In this document: one piece after another, positions 8,336-17,590 of the stretch
How the letters are laid out: each line of letters opens with the position of its first letter
Position numbering within the stretch: the stretch's first letter is position 1
DNA from: Verrucomicrobiota bacterium
GTDB taxonomy: Bacteria; Verrucomicrobiota; Verrucomicrobiia; Opitutales; Opitutaceae
Reading direction: 5' to 3'
DNA length: 64,000 bases
Assembly: GCA_023433275.1 (NCBI GenBank)
Contig: JAEZDN010000144.1
Coordinates: forward strand, 13,725-77,724
Translations under genes and position numbers: made by a program
Notes under the pieces: model-generated
What the model was told of the DNA's origin: nothing
What the model saw: the letters and a program-made list of their open reading frames with translations, nothing else
Databases searched by the model: none

Positions 8336-9871
8336 ATGTTAGCTACCATTGGCTCAGCCGCCTTGCTGGGCATTGACGCCGTTCCCGTCCAGGTTGAGGT
8401 CAACACGGGCGAATCCGGCGTGCCCACCTTGATTCTCGTCGGCCTGCCCGACGCCGCCGTGAAGGAGTCGGAGGACCGCGTGTTCTCGGCTCTCAGCAAC
8501 TCAGGGCGGAAAATGCCGCCAACCCGCACCACCATCAATCTCGCCCCGGGCGACCTGCGGAAGGAGGGCGCCATCTATGATCTCCCCATCGCGCTCGGCA
8601 TCCTCGTCGCCACCGGACAGCTGGCCTGCGCGGACCTGAATCGCTATCTCATCGCCGGCGAACTCAGCCTTTCCGGCGCCACGCGTCCCATCAAGGGCGG
8701 CCTGGCCATGGCCGTGCTCGCCCGCGACTCCGGGCGCAGGGCCATCCTGCTGCCGCCCCTCGCCGCGCAGGAAGCGGCGCTGGTGGAGGGGGTTGATGTT
8801 TACGAGATCAGCTCCCTCGCCCAGGCGGCACGTTTCCTCGACGGACAAATCCCGCTCTTCCCCGTCCCTCCCCCGCGTCGCTCCCTGACCGCAGCGCGCC
8901 CCGACCACGAACCCGACTTCGCCGAAATCAAAGGGCAGCATGCCGTCCGCCGCGCGGTCGAGATCGCCGTCGCGGGCGGGCACAACCTGCTCATGATCGG
9001 TCCACCCGGCTCGGGCAAATCCATGATCGCCCGCCGCATTCCCGGCATCATGCCGCAGCCCACCCTCGAGGAATACCTGGATATCCTGCGGATCCATTCG
9101 GCCGCCGGCCAGACCATGCAAGGCGCCATGCCGTATCTGCACCGCCCGTCGCGCGCCCCCCACCATACGATCTCCGACGTCGGCCTCATTGGCGGCGGCG
9201 CCATCCCGGGGCCCGGCGAAATCTCCCTTGCCCATCAGGGCGTGCTCTTCCTCGACGAGCTGCCGGAATTCAAGCGCTCCGCCCTGGAGGTGTTGCGCCA
9301 GCCCCTGGAGGACGGGCATGTCACGATCTCGCGCAGCGCGGGCAAGGTCACCCTGCCCTGCCACTTCATGCTCGTGGCCGCCATGAATCCCTGCCCGTGC
9401 GGCTACCTCGGGGATCCGAAGCATGAATGTCGCTGCTCGCCGGCGCAGATCCAGCGCTACCGCGCGCGCATCAGCGGTCCGTTGCTCGACCGCATCGACA
9501 TCCACATCGAGGCGCCCGCCCTCTCGATCGCCGAGCTTCGCGGCGACACCGTCGGCGAACCCTCCGCCCGGATGCGCGAACGCATCGAAACCGCGCGCCA
9601 GCACCAGCTCATCCGTTTTCGTGACACCGGGCTCTCGTGCAACGCCCGCATGCCCCCTTCCCACCTGAGGAAGTATTGCGCCATCGACGCGTCGCTCGGC
9701 GACCTGCTCCAGCATGCCATGGAACAGCTCTCGCTCTCCGCCCGCGCCTACGATCGCATCCTGAAAGTTGCCCGCACCATCGCCGACCTTGCGGAGTCCG
9801 AAAATATCCAGTCGCCACATCTGCTCGAGGCCATCCAATATCGCAGCCTCGACCGCAACGTGTTCTACTGA
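8336..9871 (+). CDS. comM: YifB/ComM family Mg-chelatase-like AAA+ ATPase
   Basis: A 511-residue protein of the ComM/YifB family, a hexameric helicase that promotes branch migration during integration of transforming DNA. The N-terminal Lon-protease-like domain (VNTGESGVPTLILVGLPDAA; KEGAIYDLPIALGIL) is followed by the Mg-chelatase AAA+ domain with Walker A GPPGSGKS at 222-229 and Walker B VLFLDELPEF. The C-terminal domain contains CPCGYLGDP and the arginine-bearing SARAYDRILKVARTIADL. The start is ATG at 8336; an open frame reaching 8255 overlaps the HD gene and lacks family similarity. The methyltransferase gene begins 5 bp after the stop. Presence suggests competence potential but no other competence genes are visible. 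Confidence 0.93.
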   Translation: MLATIGSAALLGIDAVPVQVEVNTGESGVPTLILVGLPDAAVKESEDRVFSALSNSGRKMPPTRTTINLAPGDLRKEGAIYDLPIALGILVATGQLACADLNRYLIAGELSLSGATRPIKGGLAMAVLARDSGRRAILLPPLAAQEAALVEGVDVYEISSLAQAARFLDGQIPLFPVPPPRRSLTAARPDHEPDFAEIKGQHAVRRAVEIAVAGGHNLLMIGPPGSGKSMIARRIPGIMPQPTLEEYLDILRIHSAAGQTMQGAMPYLHRPSRAPHHTISDVGLIGGGAIPGPGEISLAHQGVLFLDELPEFKRSALEVLRQPLEDGHVTISRSAGKVTLPCHFMLVAAMNPCPCGYLGDPKHECRCSPAQIQRYRARISGPLLDRIDIHIEAPALSIAELRGDTVGEPSARMRERIETARQHQLIRFRDTGLSCNARMPPSHLRKYCAIDASLGDLLQHAMEQLSLSARAYDRILKVARTIADLAESENIQSPHLLEAIQYRSLDRNVFY

Positions 9872-9876
9872 GATCC

Positions 9877-10671
9877 ATGTCCCGACCCGCCGGCGCCCCG
9901 CCGCTCGACCAGCACAACATCGAAATCCACCGCAACCAGGCGGCCTGGCACCGCAAGCCGATGCTGCGAAAGGTCTATCACGACTTCTATCGCAAAATCG
10001 CCGCCCGCATCAACCCCGCCGTCCCGGGCCCGGTCGTGGAACTCGGCTCCGGGATGGGCCGCATCAAGGATATCATCCCGGCCTGCGTGACGACCGACCT
10101 GTTTGCCAACCCGTGGCTCGACCGGCAGGAAAACTGTTACCAGCTCAGCTTCGCCGACGGCGAGGTCTCGCATCTCATCCTCTTCGATGTCTGGCATCAC
10201 CTCCGTTACCCCGGCACCGCCCTCCGCGAGTTCCAGCGCGTCCTGGCCCCGGGCGGACGCGTGATCCTCTGCGAACCCGCGGCGAGTTGGGTGGGCCGCC
10301 TCGTCTATCACTATTTTCACCACGAGCCCGTCGCGCTACGCGAGCCGTTCACGTGGGAGGCGGCGCCGGGCTTTGCCGCGAGCGACGCCGATTACTACGC
10401 GGCCCAAAGCGCCGCCTCGCGCATCTTCTGGTGGGGCGAGGACCGCGCGCGCCTGGCGAACTGGAACCTGCGCGAGGTGCTGCCCCTGAGCTCGTTCAGC
10501 TACTTCGCCTCGGGCGGATTCTCGGGTCCGCAGCTGGGCGGCCCCTTGCTGCACGGGCTGATGCGCGTGGTCGATGCCGTGACCGCACCCTTTCCCCGCG
10601 CTTTCGCCGCGCGCCTGATCGTGGTGTTGGAAAAGCCGCGGAATTCCGCGGTCGGATCGCGGTCCGCGTGA
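9877..10671 (+). CDS. Class I SAM-dependent methyltransferase (Methyltransf_11-like)
   Basis: A 264-residue protein. Motif I VVELGSGMGRIKDII (about residues 49-63) is the SAM-binding loop. ATTD-like acidic and SFADGEVSHLILFDVWHHL segments correspond to motifs II-IV, and EFQRVLAPGGRVILCEP is the post-motif typical of this class. The C-terminal half, rich in Trp, Phe and Tyr, may form a substrate lid. Start ATG 9877 is 5 bp after comM, so co-transcription is likely. The substrate is unknown; related sequences act on small molecules or glycolipids. An open frame extends upstream to 9637 inside comM and is not used. Confidence 0.82.
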   Translation: MSRPAGAPPLDQHNIEIHRNQAAWHRKPMLRKVYHDFYRKIAARINPAVPGPVVELGSGMGRIKDIIPACVTTDLFANPWLDRQENCYQLSFADGEVSHLILFDVWHHLRYPGTALREFQRVLAPGGRVILCEPAASWVGRLVYHYFHHEPVALREPFTWEAAPGFAASDADYYAAQSAASRIFWWGEDRARLANWNLREVLPLSSFSYFASGGFSGPQLGGPLLHGLMRVVDAVTAPFPRAFAARLIVVLEKPRNSAVGSRSA

Positions 10672-10741
10672 TCCAGGGCAGGTCGCAGGAGTTTTGCCTC
10701 GCTTTCCCGGGTATTCGGCGCGCCATTCTGCGGCCCGCTTC

Positions 10742-11617
10742 ATGATTCCTTTCTCCACGATTCTCACGCATCCCGGCGGCGCCCACAAGGACGAGTTTCT
10801 CGCCTGCTGCGTGCTCCTCTCGCTTCATCCCGTCCCCGTCGTCCGCCGCGAACCCACGCCGGCCGACCTCGCGGATCCGGCCACCTGCGTCGTCGATGTC
10901 GGGCACGAGCACGTGCCGGAGCGCAACAATTTCGACCACCACCAGCTGCCCAAGGATCACCCGCCCACCTGCTCGCTGTCGCTCGTGCTCCAGCACCTCG
11001 GGCTCTATCAGGACGCCCGCCAATTCTGCGAATGGCTCGAGTCCGCCGAATGGTTCGACTGTCGCGGCGCCATCACCACCGCGCAATGGCTCGGCGTGCC
11101 GGCGGACGTCCTGCCCAAATTGAATTCACCCATCGACATCACGCTGCTCCGCCGCTTTGCCCTCGCGCGCCAGCTCGCGCCCGGTGATCCGTTGTGGGAA
11201 ATGATGCGCATGATCGGCGAGGACCTCGTCAACTACGTCCAAATCCTTCGCGCCCGCCTTGTCTTCATCGGACAGCATGCCCAAGTCTGGTCGCTGGACC
11301 TCGCCGGCTCAGCCGGGAAAATCCTCTTCCTCCCCCGCACCGACCCGCTCTCGGAGGAACCCTCGCTGGGCCTCGAGCAGTTCATCGAGGAGCGCGGCCT
11401 GACCGGGGAGATTGTCGGCATGGTCTATCCCGACCGGCGGAGCACCGGTTACGGGATGGGACGCTTCCGCGACAACCCGCGGCTCGACTTCACGAAGATC
11501 AGCGCCGAGCCCGATGTCCATTTCGCCCACGCCCGCGGGTTCGTCGCGAAGACCTCCGCCCACGCCATTCCGCGCCTCCAAGCCTTGGTCGCCCAAGCCG
11601 GGGTCGCCGTGCCCTGA
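10742..11617 (+). CDS. MYG1/UPF0160 family putative nuclease
   Basis: A 291-residue member of the MYG1 (UPF0160) family, related to DHH phosphoesterases; a eukaryotic member is an RNA exonuclease. Metal-binding motifs visible are THPGGAHKDEFLA (position 9 on), DVGHEHVPERNNFDHHQ and the ecSAEWFDxRG segment. The protein starts at MIPFSTILTHPGG (ATG 10742); an upstream in-frame start at 10694 adds 16 unrelated residues. The C-terminal ARGFVAKTSAHAIPRLQAL matches the family's terminal glycine/lysine block. It is downstream of and on the same strand as the methyltransferase (70-bp gap), and convergent with the secreted glycosidase-like gene. Confidence 0.82.
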   Translation: MIPFSTILTHPGGAHKDEFLACCVLLSLHPVPVVRREPTPADLADPATCVVDVGHEHVPERNNFDHHQLPKDHPPTCSLSLVLQHLGLYQDARQFCEWLESAEWFDCRGAITTAQWLGVPADVLPKLNSPIDITLLRRFALARQLAPGDPLWEMMRMIGEDLVNYVQILRARLVFIGQHAQVWSLDLAGSAGKILFLPRTDPLSEEPSLGLEQFIEERGLTGEIVGMVYPDRRSTGYGMGRFRDNPRLDFTKISAEPDVHFAHARGFVAKTSAHAIPRLQALVAQAGVAVP

Positions 11618-11703
11618 GCAGCCGCCAGGCATCCTTTGCCTCAGTTCGAGTCCCCCTGGCCTTCGATCGTCGCGTCAGAAACCGGGAGCCACACCGCGTT
11701 TCC

Positions 11704-13908
11704 TCACTGCGGTCCTGCCTCGCGTGCGATTTCAACATCGCGCGCGACTTCTGCCCGCAGTTCGTCCCAATCGACAATTCCCACCCGGTTCGTCCAAAGC
11801 GGATTCCGATACAGCGCCGACACCTGCGTCGTGTACCGCTCCCAATGCCGCGCCGCCTCGGCCAGCCGTTCGATGGCCGCTGCCTGGTGGTTTGCCTTTC
11901 CTGTTTTCCGAAACAGCGCGAGCTCCGTGGCGCCGAGGATCTTGGACGAGTAATATTTTCCCAGCCAGGCCATGGCATGGATGTCACCCAGCGTTTCCTC
12001 CAACTCGCGATTGTTCGACACCTTCGTCCCGATGCCCGTCAGCAGTCCCAATGCCGCGTCGGCATGCTCATGCAGTCTTTGCGCCACCTCCGGCGGAGTC
12101 GTGCCGTTGGGTTTTGCCCCAGCCACCACGGCTTCGACGTATTTCGGAATGGAGACATTGTCCGTTCCCGGGTGCACGCCGAGCGTGATGAACCGGTTGA
12201 CGTCGTGAAATCCGCTCTTCGTCTGTGCCGGTCCCTCGCGGCTGAAACACGCCTCGATGTACCACTGAAAGTCGTACTGCCCCCAGTGAAAGCCGGTCGT
12301 GAGCGGGTACGTCATGGATGCGTGTTGCCACGCTTCGAGGAGCCTTCCGGCATCCACTCCGGGGAAACGATCCGCAACCAGCCCCACCAGTCGGTCGTTG
12401 CCGAGTGTCGGGTCATAGGCCAGCCGTCCCCACAGCAGCCAGTGGAGCCAGTGCTTCTCGATCTCGAGTTGGCGCGGCGAGTGCGGTGTCTTGCTCAGGA
12501 ACTCCCGGCCCCACACCCACATGTCGGATCCATAATAGATGCCCTGCGTGGGGTCCACGGGCATCCCCGCGATGAATTCCCGCACAAAATCGGGTGCGCC
12601 CCACCGCAACATCAGCGCGTCGTCGTTGCGCAACGTCCAGAGCGTCTTCACTGCCCCCAATGACTCCACGAAATCGCCGTGCAGCCGGGGCGTCGTCGTG
12701 CTGAGCGCATGCGCCTGCGCATACTTGAAACTGAAAAGGAACTCGATGTCGGGGCTGGCACTCAACGGCGCGAAGGTCCGCGCAATGTCCGCCGCCTTCG
12801 TCTCATGCTGGCGATGAATGAACCGGATCGGCCGTCCCGGCTGCTCGCGCGCCACATCCAGCAAGCCCTGCCCATACGTCGCGAACAACCAGTCCTCCTT
12901 GGCCTGGAAACTCGAGTTGTGGGCGCCCATGTTTTCCCCCGCCGTGACACCGATGCCCCGCAACAACGGGTACGTGCGGAATAATTCGGCCACGCTTTTC
13001 CGAAAATAATCCACCGTCACCGGATTCTCCAACGCGTCCGTGATCCCGTACTTGCCCTCCGTGCCGTACGTGTAGGTATTCCAGGTGATGACATAGAAAT
13101 CGATGTTCCGCTCCTTCGCGTAGGCCATCACGCGCCGCCAGAATGCGATTTTCTCCTCGAGCGTGATCTTCTTCACCGTTTCGAACTCTGCGAGCATGGC
13201 CGGCGTCACGACATCGTCCGTCCGCGTCGAGTAATGCTCGGCGAAACGGATCGTGGAACGACGAACATCATCGAGCGCAATGTCCTCGTATCCCGGCACG
13301 CGCACCAACGAGGGGAACGGGTGCAGGTTCCAGAGCGAAACATAATTGTAACGGTGGCGCGCCAGCTGGTCCAGGTACTCGCGCCAGAATTCAAAATCCC
13401 ACACCGTCGCGATGTTCGCCTGACCGGAGTCGCTCATGTCGCTGTAACTCGGCGTGCGCACATCGAGCGGCAGGTTGAACTTCACGCCGCGCATGCCGAA
13501 ATGGGGTTCCCGTTTCAGGGCCCGCACGGACTCGAGTCCCCCTAATCGAATCTGCTCCGCCAATTCCAGGCCACCGTACATCACTCCGCCCGCCCCACTG
13601 CCCAGCACCGTGATCAATTGAGCCGTGCCCCGGGTTTCCACCTGCAGGTCGAAGCCCTCGTCCTTCAACCCCGGACGCTGGACCAGTGAGATGTACGTTT
13701 CGTCCCCGGCGCTTTTCAGCGCCCCGCGCTTCACGTCGATTCCGCGCACCTCTAGAGCGGATTCTATCTCATCCGCGGCAAACCGCGCGGGTCCGGTCTG
13801 TGACTCCACGTGCAGCATCACCTCCGACCCCACGCCCGGCGCGCCAGCCAAAGTCAGTCCCATCCACGCCACGCCGCCGAACTTCAGCCATGACCGGGGT
13901 AATTTCAT
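11704..13908 (-). CDS. Secreted glycoside hydrolase-like protein (alpha-glucuronidase/GH20-like architecture)
   Basis: A 734-residue exported protein. A signal peptide is visible (MKLPRSWLKFGGVAWMGLTL followed by AGAPGVGS). Next comes an N-terminal alpha/beta domain (TGPARFAADEIESAL; GGVMYGGLELAEQI), typical of the domain preceding GH20/GH67 barrels. A large TIM-barrel-like region contains RGVKFNLPLDVRTPSY, YNYVSLWNLHPFPSLV, FYVITWNTYTYG, RGIGVTAGENMG and GIYYGSDMWVWGREF. The acidic residue in TAGENMG is a catalytic candidate. A helical C-terminus follows. The start is the ATG at 13908; a GTG two codons upstream (13914) sits right after a stop. It is monocistronic and convergent with the MYG1 gene. 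I infer plant-polymer or glycan breakdown; substrate unknown. Confidence 0.7.
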   Translation of the reverse strand: MKLPRSWLKFGGVAWMGLTLAGAPGVGSEVMLHVESQTGPARFAADEIESALEVRGIDVKRGALKSAGDETYISLVQRPGLKDEGFDLQVETRGTAQLITVLGSGAGGVMYGGLELAEQIRLGGLESVRALKREPHFGMRGVKFNLPLDVRTPSYSDMSDSGQANIATVWDFEFWREYLDQLARHRYNYVSLWNLHPFPSLVRVPGYEDIALDDVRRSTIRFAEHYSTRTDDVVTPAMLAEFETVKKITLEEKIAFWRRVMAYAKERNIDFYVITWNTYTYGTEGKYGITDALENPVTVDYFRKSVAELFRTYPLLRGIGVTAGENMGAHNSSFQAKEDWLFATYGQGLLDVAREQPGRPIRFIHRQHETKAADIARTFAPLSASPDIEFLFSFKYAQAHALSTTTPRLHGDFVESLGAVKTLWTLRNDDALMLRWGAPDFVREFIAGMPVDPTQGIYYGSDMWVWGREFLSKTPHSPRQLEIEKHWLHWLLWGRLAYDPTLGNDRLVGLVADRFPGVDAGRLLEAWQHASMTYPLTTGFHWGQYDFQWYIEACFSREGPAQTKSGFHDVNRFITLGVHPGTDNVSIPKYVEAVVAGAKPNGTTPPEVAQRLHEHADAALGLLTGIGTKVSNNRELEETLGDIHAMAWLGKYYSSKILGATELALFRKTGKANHQAAAIERLAEAARHWERYTTQVSALYRNPLWTNRVGIVDWDELRAEVARDVEIAREAGPQ

Positions 13909-14072
13909 GTCCACCTAGACACGCCGGACGCCCCGCGGGGTAAACAGGAAATCCGCGCTCTGATTAGACTGCTTTCTCCGGTCCCATCCGCGAAAAGCCC
14001 GAGAATGGTTCCTCATTCCCGGAAAATCACCGCGACGAAACAGGGATTGCCCGCGCCGGCCCCACTCTCCTC

Positions 14073-14089
14073 CATGCCATGCTGGCATG
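14073..14089 (+). promoter_or_regulatory. Hairpin occluding the trhO start codon
   Basis: CATGCCA-tgc-TGGCATG: a 7-bp perfect stem with a 3-nt loop. The ATG at 14087-14089 that begins trhO forms the 3' strand of the stem. A second ATG in another frame is at 14079. Such a structure would reduce initiation unless opened. No good Shine-Dalgarno sequence precedes it. Confidence 0.4.
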
Positions 14090-14911
14090 TCCGACATCGT
14101 CAATTTTTCCGCCTACCGCTTCGCCCCGCTGGATAATCTTCCCGCGCTCAGGGAGAAGCTCAAGGCCGTGTGCTCCGCGCATGCCCTCAAGGGCACGATC
14201 CTGCTCAGCCCCGAAGGCATCAATCTCTTCGTTGCCGGCGAACGTCCCGGCCTGGATGGTCTGATGACCGCCATCCATGCCGTCGTCGGGTTGGAAGGGC
14301 TCACCCCCAAGGAAAGCCTGAGCTCCCGCCAGCCCTTCAATCGGATGCTGGTGAAGATCAAAAAGGAGATCATCGCGTTCGGCGTGCCTGGCATCGATCC
14401 GGCGCGGCATCCCTCCCCGAAGCTTTCGCCCCGCACGCTCAAGCAATGGCTGGACGAGGGCCGCCCCGTCACCCTGCTCGACACTCGCAATGATTACGAA
14501 GTCAACGCCGGCACGTTCCAAGGCGCGGTGCGCGCCGGCATTCGCCATTTCCGGGAATTTCCGCAGGCCGTGGCCAGGCTCCCTGCCGGCCTGAAGGACC
14601 AGCCCATTGTCATGTTCTGCACGGGCGGGATCCGTTGCGAGAAGGCCGGGCCCTACATGGAGTCCGTTGGCTTCAGGAACATTTTCCAGCTCGATGGCGG
14701 CATTTTGAAATATTTCGAGGAATGCGGGGGCGCGCATTATCAGGGCGAATGCTTCGTTTTCGACGGGCGCGTCGGCGTCGACCCGACGCTGCGTGAAACC
14801 GCCTCCGTCATGTGCTTCGCCTGCCGCATGCCGCTAACCGCCGCCGACCAGCAACACCCGCACTACGTGTACGAGCGGTCCTGCCCCCATTGTTTCGGAC
14901 GATCCAGGTAA
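14087..14911 (+). CDS. trhO: tRNA uridine(34) hydroxylase TrhO (rhodanese domain)
   Basis: A 274-residue protein of the TrhO/YceA family, which oxygenates uridine 34 of tRNAs to 5-hydroxyuridine. The N-terminal acylphosphatase-like UPF0176 domain (residues 1-~95) contains KGTILLSPEGINLFVAG. The rhodanese domain (~115-215) has the active-site loop CTGGIRCEKA, with the catalytic Cys in CTGG and the Cys of RCEKA, both diagnostic. A C-terminal Cys-rich tail (CFACRMPL; CPHC) fits the family's zinc-type end. Length is normal. It is a single gene, divergent from the glycosidase-like gene (178 bp) and convergent with the helicase gene (106 bp). Confidence 0.93.
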   Translation: MSDIVNFSAYRFAPLDNLPALREKLKAVCSAHALKGTILLSPEGINLFVAGERPGLDGLMTAIHAVVGLEGLTPKESLSSRQPFNRMLVKIKKEIIAFGVPGIDPARHPSPKLSPRTLKQWLDEGRPVTLLDTRNDYEVNAGTFQGAVRAGIRHFREFPQAVARLPAGLKDQPIVMFCTGGIRCEKAGPYMESVGFRNIFQLDGGILKYFEECGGAHYQGECFVFDGRVGVDPTLRETASVMCFACRMPLTAADQQHPHYVYERSCPHCFGRSR

Positions 14912-15017
14912 CGAGTCGCGAGCCGGGCAGTCCGTATTCCCCCATGGCGCTTATCCTGCAGGCGGGATGTCCGCACCCCACGAGGCACGCGCCCGCCGCC
15001 TCAAGACAACCCTCGCC

Positions 15018-16325
15018 CTACCGCAATCGCGGCCAGGAAAACTTCCGCTCCTTCTCCACCGGCGCCTTTTTCGGGGGAGGCAATCCCGCCGCCTTCGCCG
15101 CCGCAGCCCGGGCCTTGTCCTTCTTGTTGGGTCGCTTCCCCTTGATCCCTCCGCCCGGCGGCTGGGCGGGCACTTCCAACTCCTGCGGCTCGAATCCTGG
15201 CACCTGCTCGCGCGCGAGGGCGAAGCCGTTGCGCTTCTCGATGAGACGAAAATGGGCGTGCGTCCCGGCGCTGATGAAATTCACCGCGATGCCGCTCTCC
15301 CCCGCCCGGCCCGTGCGACCGATGCGGTGCGTGTAATCCGTGGCCGAACGCGGCAGGTCGTAATTCACCACCACCGGCAGCCGCGCGATGTCGATGCCGC
15401 GCGCCGCCAGGTCCGTCGTGAGCAACACCCGCACTTTCGAGGCCTTGAAATCCGCCAGCGCCTGCATGCGCGCGCCCTGGCTCAGCTCCCCATGGAACGC
15501 CGTCGCCGCGATCCCGGCCTTGCGCAACTTTTCCGCCACGTGCTCCGTCGCATACTTCGTGGCGACGAACACCAGCACCCGCGTCCAGTTGTTCTCCTGC
15601 ACGAGGTGACGCAGCAACTGCGTGCGACGCGGAGGGTCCACCTCGATCGCGCGCTGCTGGATGTCCGGCGCCGGAACCTCCGCCGTCTCCACGTCGACCC
15701 GAACGGGATCGCGCAACATCCCTTCCGCAAGCGCCTGGACCTCGGCCGGGAAGGTCGCCGAGAAAAGCAGGTTCTGCCGCCGCGCCGGCAACTGGGCGAC
15801 AATCCGCTTGAGCTCTTCCGAGAATCCCAGGTCCAACAACCGGTCCGCCTCGTCCAGCACCACGGTCGACACGGCCGCGAGTGAAACCGCGTTGTGGTCC
15901 ACCAGGTCGAGCAGTCGCCCGGGGGTCGCGATGATCACATCCGCGCCGCCGCCCAAGGCCATCATCTGGGGGTTGATCGAGACGCCGCCGTAAACGATCA
16001 GGATCTTGAGCGGCTCCGGCAACCAGCGCCCGTAAATGCGGAACGACTCGCCGATCTGCGCCGCCAGCTCGCGCGTCGGCGCCAGCACCAGGGCGCGCAC
16101 AAACCGCCCGCGTTCGCGCCGCGTCGCCGCCAGGGTCTGGAGGATTGGCAGCGCAAACGCCGCCGTCTTGCCGGAGCCCGTCTGCGCCGAGGCCCACACA
16201 TCCCTTCCCCGCAATACCGCCGGTATCGCCGCCGCCTGCACCGGGGTCGGCTCGGCATAATTCCGCTCGGTGACGGCCCGGAGCAAGGGTTCCACCAAAC
16301 CAAGGGAGGCGAAGGACGTGCTCAT
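15018..16325 (-). CDS. DEAD-box ATP-dependent RNA helicase (RhlE-like)
   Basis: A 435-residue RNA helicase. The visible motif series is Q motif (FASLGLVEPLL...Y..PTPVQ), I AQTGSGKT, Ia PTRELAAQ, GG, Ib TPGRLLD, II VLDEADRLLD, III FSATFP, IV VFVATK, V TDLAARGID and VI HRIGRTGR. A basic Lys/Ala/Pro-rich tail (about 385-435, KGKRPNKKDKARAAAAKAAG) is typical of RhlE-type proteins and contacts RNA non-specifically. The start is ATG at 16325; the gene follows the S4-domain gene after 18 bp, so both probably sit on one leftward transcript. Expected roles are ribosome assembly or mRNA turnover. Confidence 0.93.
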   Translation of the reverse strand: MSTSFASLGLVEPLLRAVTERNYAEPTPVQAAAIPAVLRGRDVWASAQTGSGKTAAFALPILQTLAATRRERGRFVRALVLAPTRELAAQIGESFRIYGRWLPEPLKILIVYGGVSINPQMMALGGGADVIIATPGRLLDLVDHNAVSLAAVSTVVLDEADRLLDLGFSEELKRIVAQLPARRQNLLFSATFPAEVQALAEGMLRDPVRVDVETAEVPAPDIQQRAIEVDPPRRTQLLRHLVQENNWTRVLVFVATKYATEHVAEKLRKAGIAATAFHGELSQGARMQALADFKASKVRVLLTTDLAARGIDIARLPVVVNYDLPRSATDYTHRIGRTGRAGESGIAVNFISAGTHAHFRLIEKRNGFALAREQVPGFEPQELEVPAQPPGGGIKGKRPNKKDKARAAAAKAAGLPPPKKAPVEKERKFSWPRLR

Positions 16326-16343
16326 GGTTGACGCCCCCGCTCC

Positions 16344-16580
16344 TCAGCGCACCTGCACCACGATCGTCTGGCCGTTGAGCGTGACGCGATCGCCCGCGGC
16401 CAGCTTCTTGCGCTTCTGCGTTTCCACCACGCCATTCACCTGCACCTGCCCGGCGCCGATCAATACCTTCGCTTCGCCCCCGCTTTCCGTGAGGCCGCCA
16501 AACTTGATGAACTGGCAAAGTTCGATGGGCAGCTCGCGAACCGTGACGGGCCGCGGGGTTGATGAATTCGTCTGGGTCAT
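16344..16580 (-). CDS. Small S4-domain RNA-binding protein (YbcJ-like)
   Basis: A 78-residue protein made almost entirely of one S4 RNA-binding domain: PIELCQFIKFGGLTESGGEA is followed by the GAGQVQVNGVVETQKRKKL core, closely matching the YbcJ/YaaA-type S4 proteins. The start is the ATG at 16580; an open frame upstream to 16616 adds 12 unlikely residues. It sits between a CvfB-like S1 protein and a DEAD-box helicase on the same strand, so three RNA-binding genes are clustered. Target RNA is unknown. Confidence 0.85.
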   Translation of the reverse strand: MTQTNSSTPRPVTVRELPIELCQFIKFGGLTESGGEAKVLIGAGQVQVNGVVETQKRKKLAAGDRVTLNGQTIVVQVR

Positions 16581-16654
16581 GCACCACCAGTGAACCATAA
16601 ACCCTCGCGCGGGCAAAGGTTATCCGGTCCGGCGAATCTTGGGCCAATGGTGCC

Positions 16655-17515
16655 TCAGGGCTCTTTCCCTTCTTCCGCCGTCGCCGCCAGACTGATCCCG
16701 TCGGGATCGATGACGATCCTTCGCTCCTTGAACAGCGCCCCGATCGCCTGCTTGAACGCCTTCTTGCTCATGCCGAAAACGTCCCGGATTTCCTCCGGCA
16801 GGCTGTTGTCATGATAAGGCAGCCGCCCGCCCCTCGCGGCCAGGACTTCCAGGATTCTTTCCGACATCGGGCCGATGCGACGATGCCCCGCCTGTCCCAG
16901 CGCGATATCCAACTTCCCATCCGGCCGGATCGCGCGCACATAGCCCGACACCTTGTCCCCCACTTTCAACGGCCCATGCACCTCGGTGTGATAAATTAGA
17001 CCCCGGTGGGCGTTGTTCACCACGAGATTGAAGCCAAGCGGGCTCTTGCTCGCCACCATCAGCTGCACGGACTCGCCCTCGTGGTAATGCGGCGGCCTCA
17101 AGTCGAGGCGACGGTTGAAACGCGCGCTCGCGATCAGCCGGTCGGTGCGATCATCGAGCACCACCATGACCACGACCTTGTCGCCCGGATTGAGCGGCCC
17201 ATCCATCTCGCGCATCGGGAGGAGCAAGTCCTTCTCCAATCCCCATTCCAGGAACACGCCCACCCGCGGGTTGATCGCCGCGACGCGCAGGAATGCCATT
17301 TCGCCGACCACCGCCACCGGCTGCTGCGTGGTCGCCACGAGCCGGTCCTCGGAATCACGATAAACGAAGACCTCGACCTTTCCGCCCACCGTGGCGCCGG
17401 TCGGAATGTAGCGGCCGGGCAGCAGGATCTCGCCGTGACGGCCGCCGTCCAGGTAAAGGCCGGGCGTCGCCGAGCGAACAACAGTCAGGAGATTCCGTTT
17501 GCCGATTTGGGCCAT
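16655..17515 (-). CDS. cvfB: CvfB/YitL-type S1-like RNA-binding protein
   Basis: A 286-residue protein with the tandem S1-like organisation of the CvfB family. The N-terminal repeat (GKRNLLTVVRSATPGLYLDGG; EILLPGRYIP) and second repeat (GVFLEWGLEKDLLLP) are followed by a third S1-like unit (GFNLVVNNAHRGLIYHTEV). A C-terminal winged helix closes it (SLPEEIRDVFGMSKKAFKQA, then IGALFKERRIVI). Members bind RNA and affect expression of many genes. It is 74 bp upstream of the S4 gene and 75 bp downstream of gspM on the same strand. The start is ATG at 17515. Confidence 0.88.
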   Translation of the reverse strand: MAQIGKRNLLTVVRSATPGLYLDGGRHGEILLPGRYIPTGATVGGKVEVFVYRDSEDRLVATTQQPVAVVGEMAFLRVAAINPRVGVFLEWGLEKDLLLPMREMDGPLNPGDKVVVMVVLDDRTDRLIASARFNRRLDLRPPHYHEGESVQLMVASKSPLGFNLVVNNAHRGLIYHTEVHGPLKVGDKVSGYVRAIRPDGKLDIALGQAGHRRIGPMSERILEVLAARGGRLPYHDNSLPEEIRDVFGMSKKAFKQAIGALFKERRIVIDPDGISLAATAEEGKEP

Positions 17516-17590
17516 GCCGCACCTTGCCCGCGCCCTATCACCTTGGGGAGATAATAATTTGGGCGCTCGTTCCCGTTTCGCGGTCGCGAA

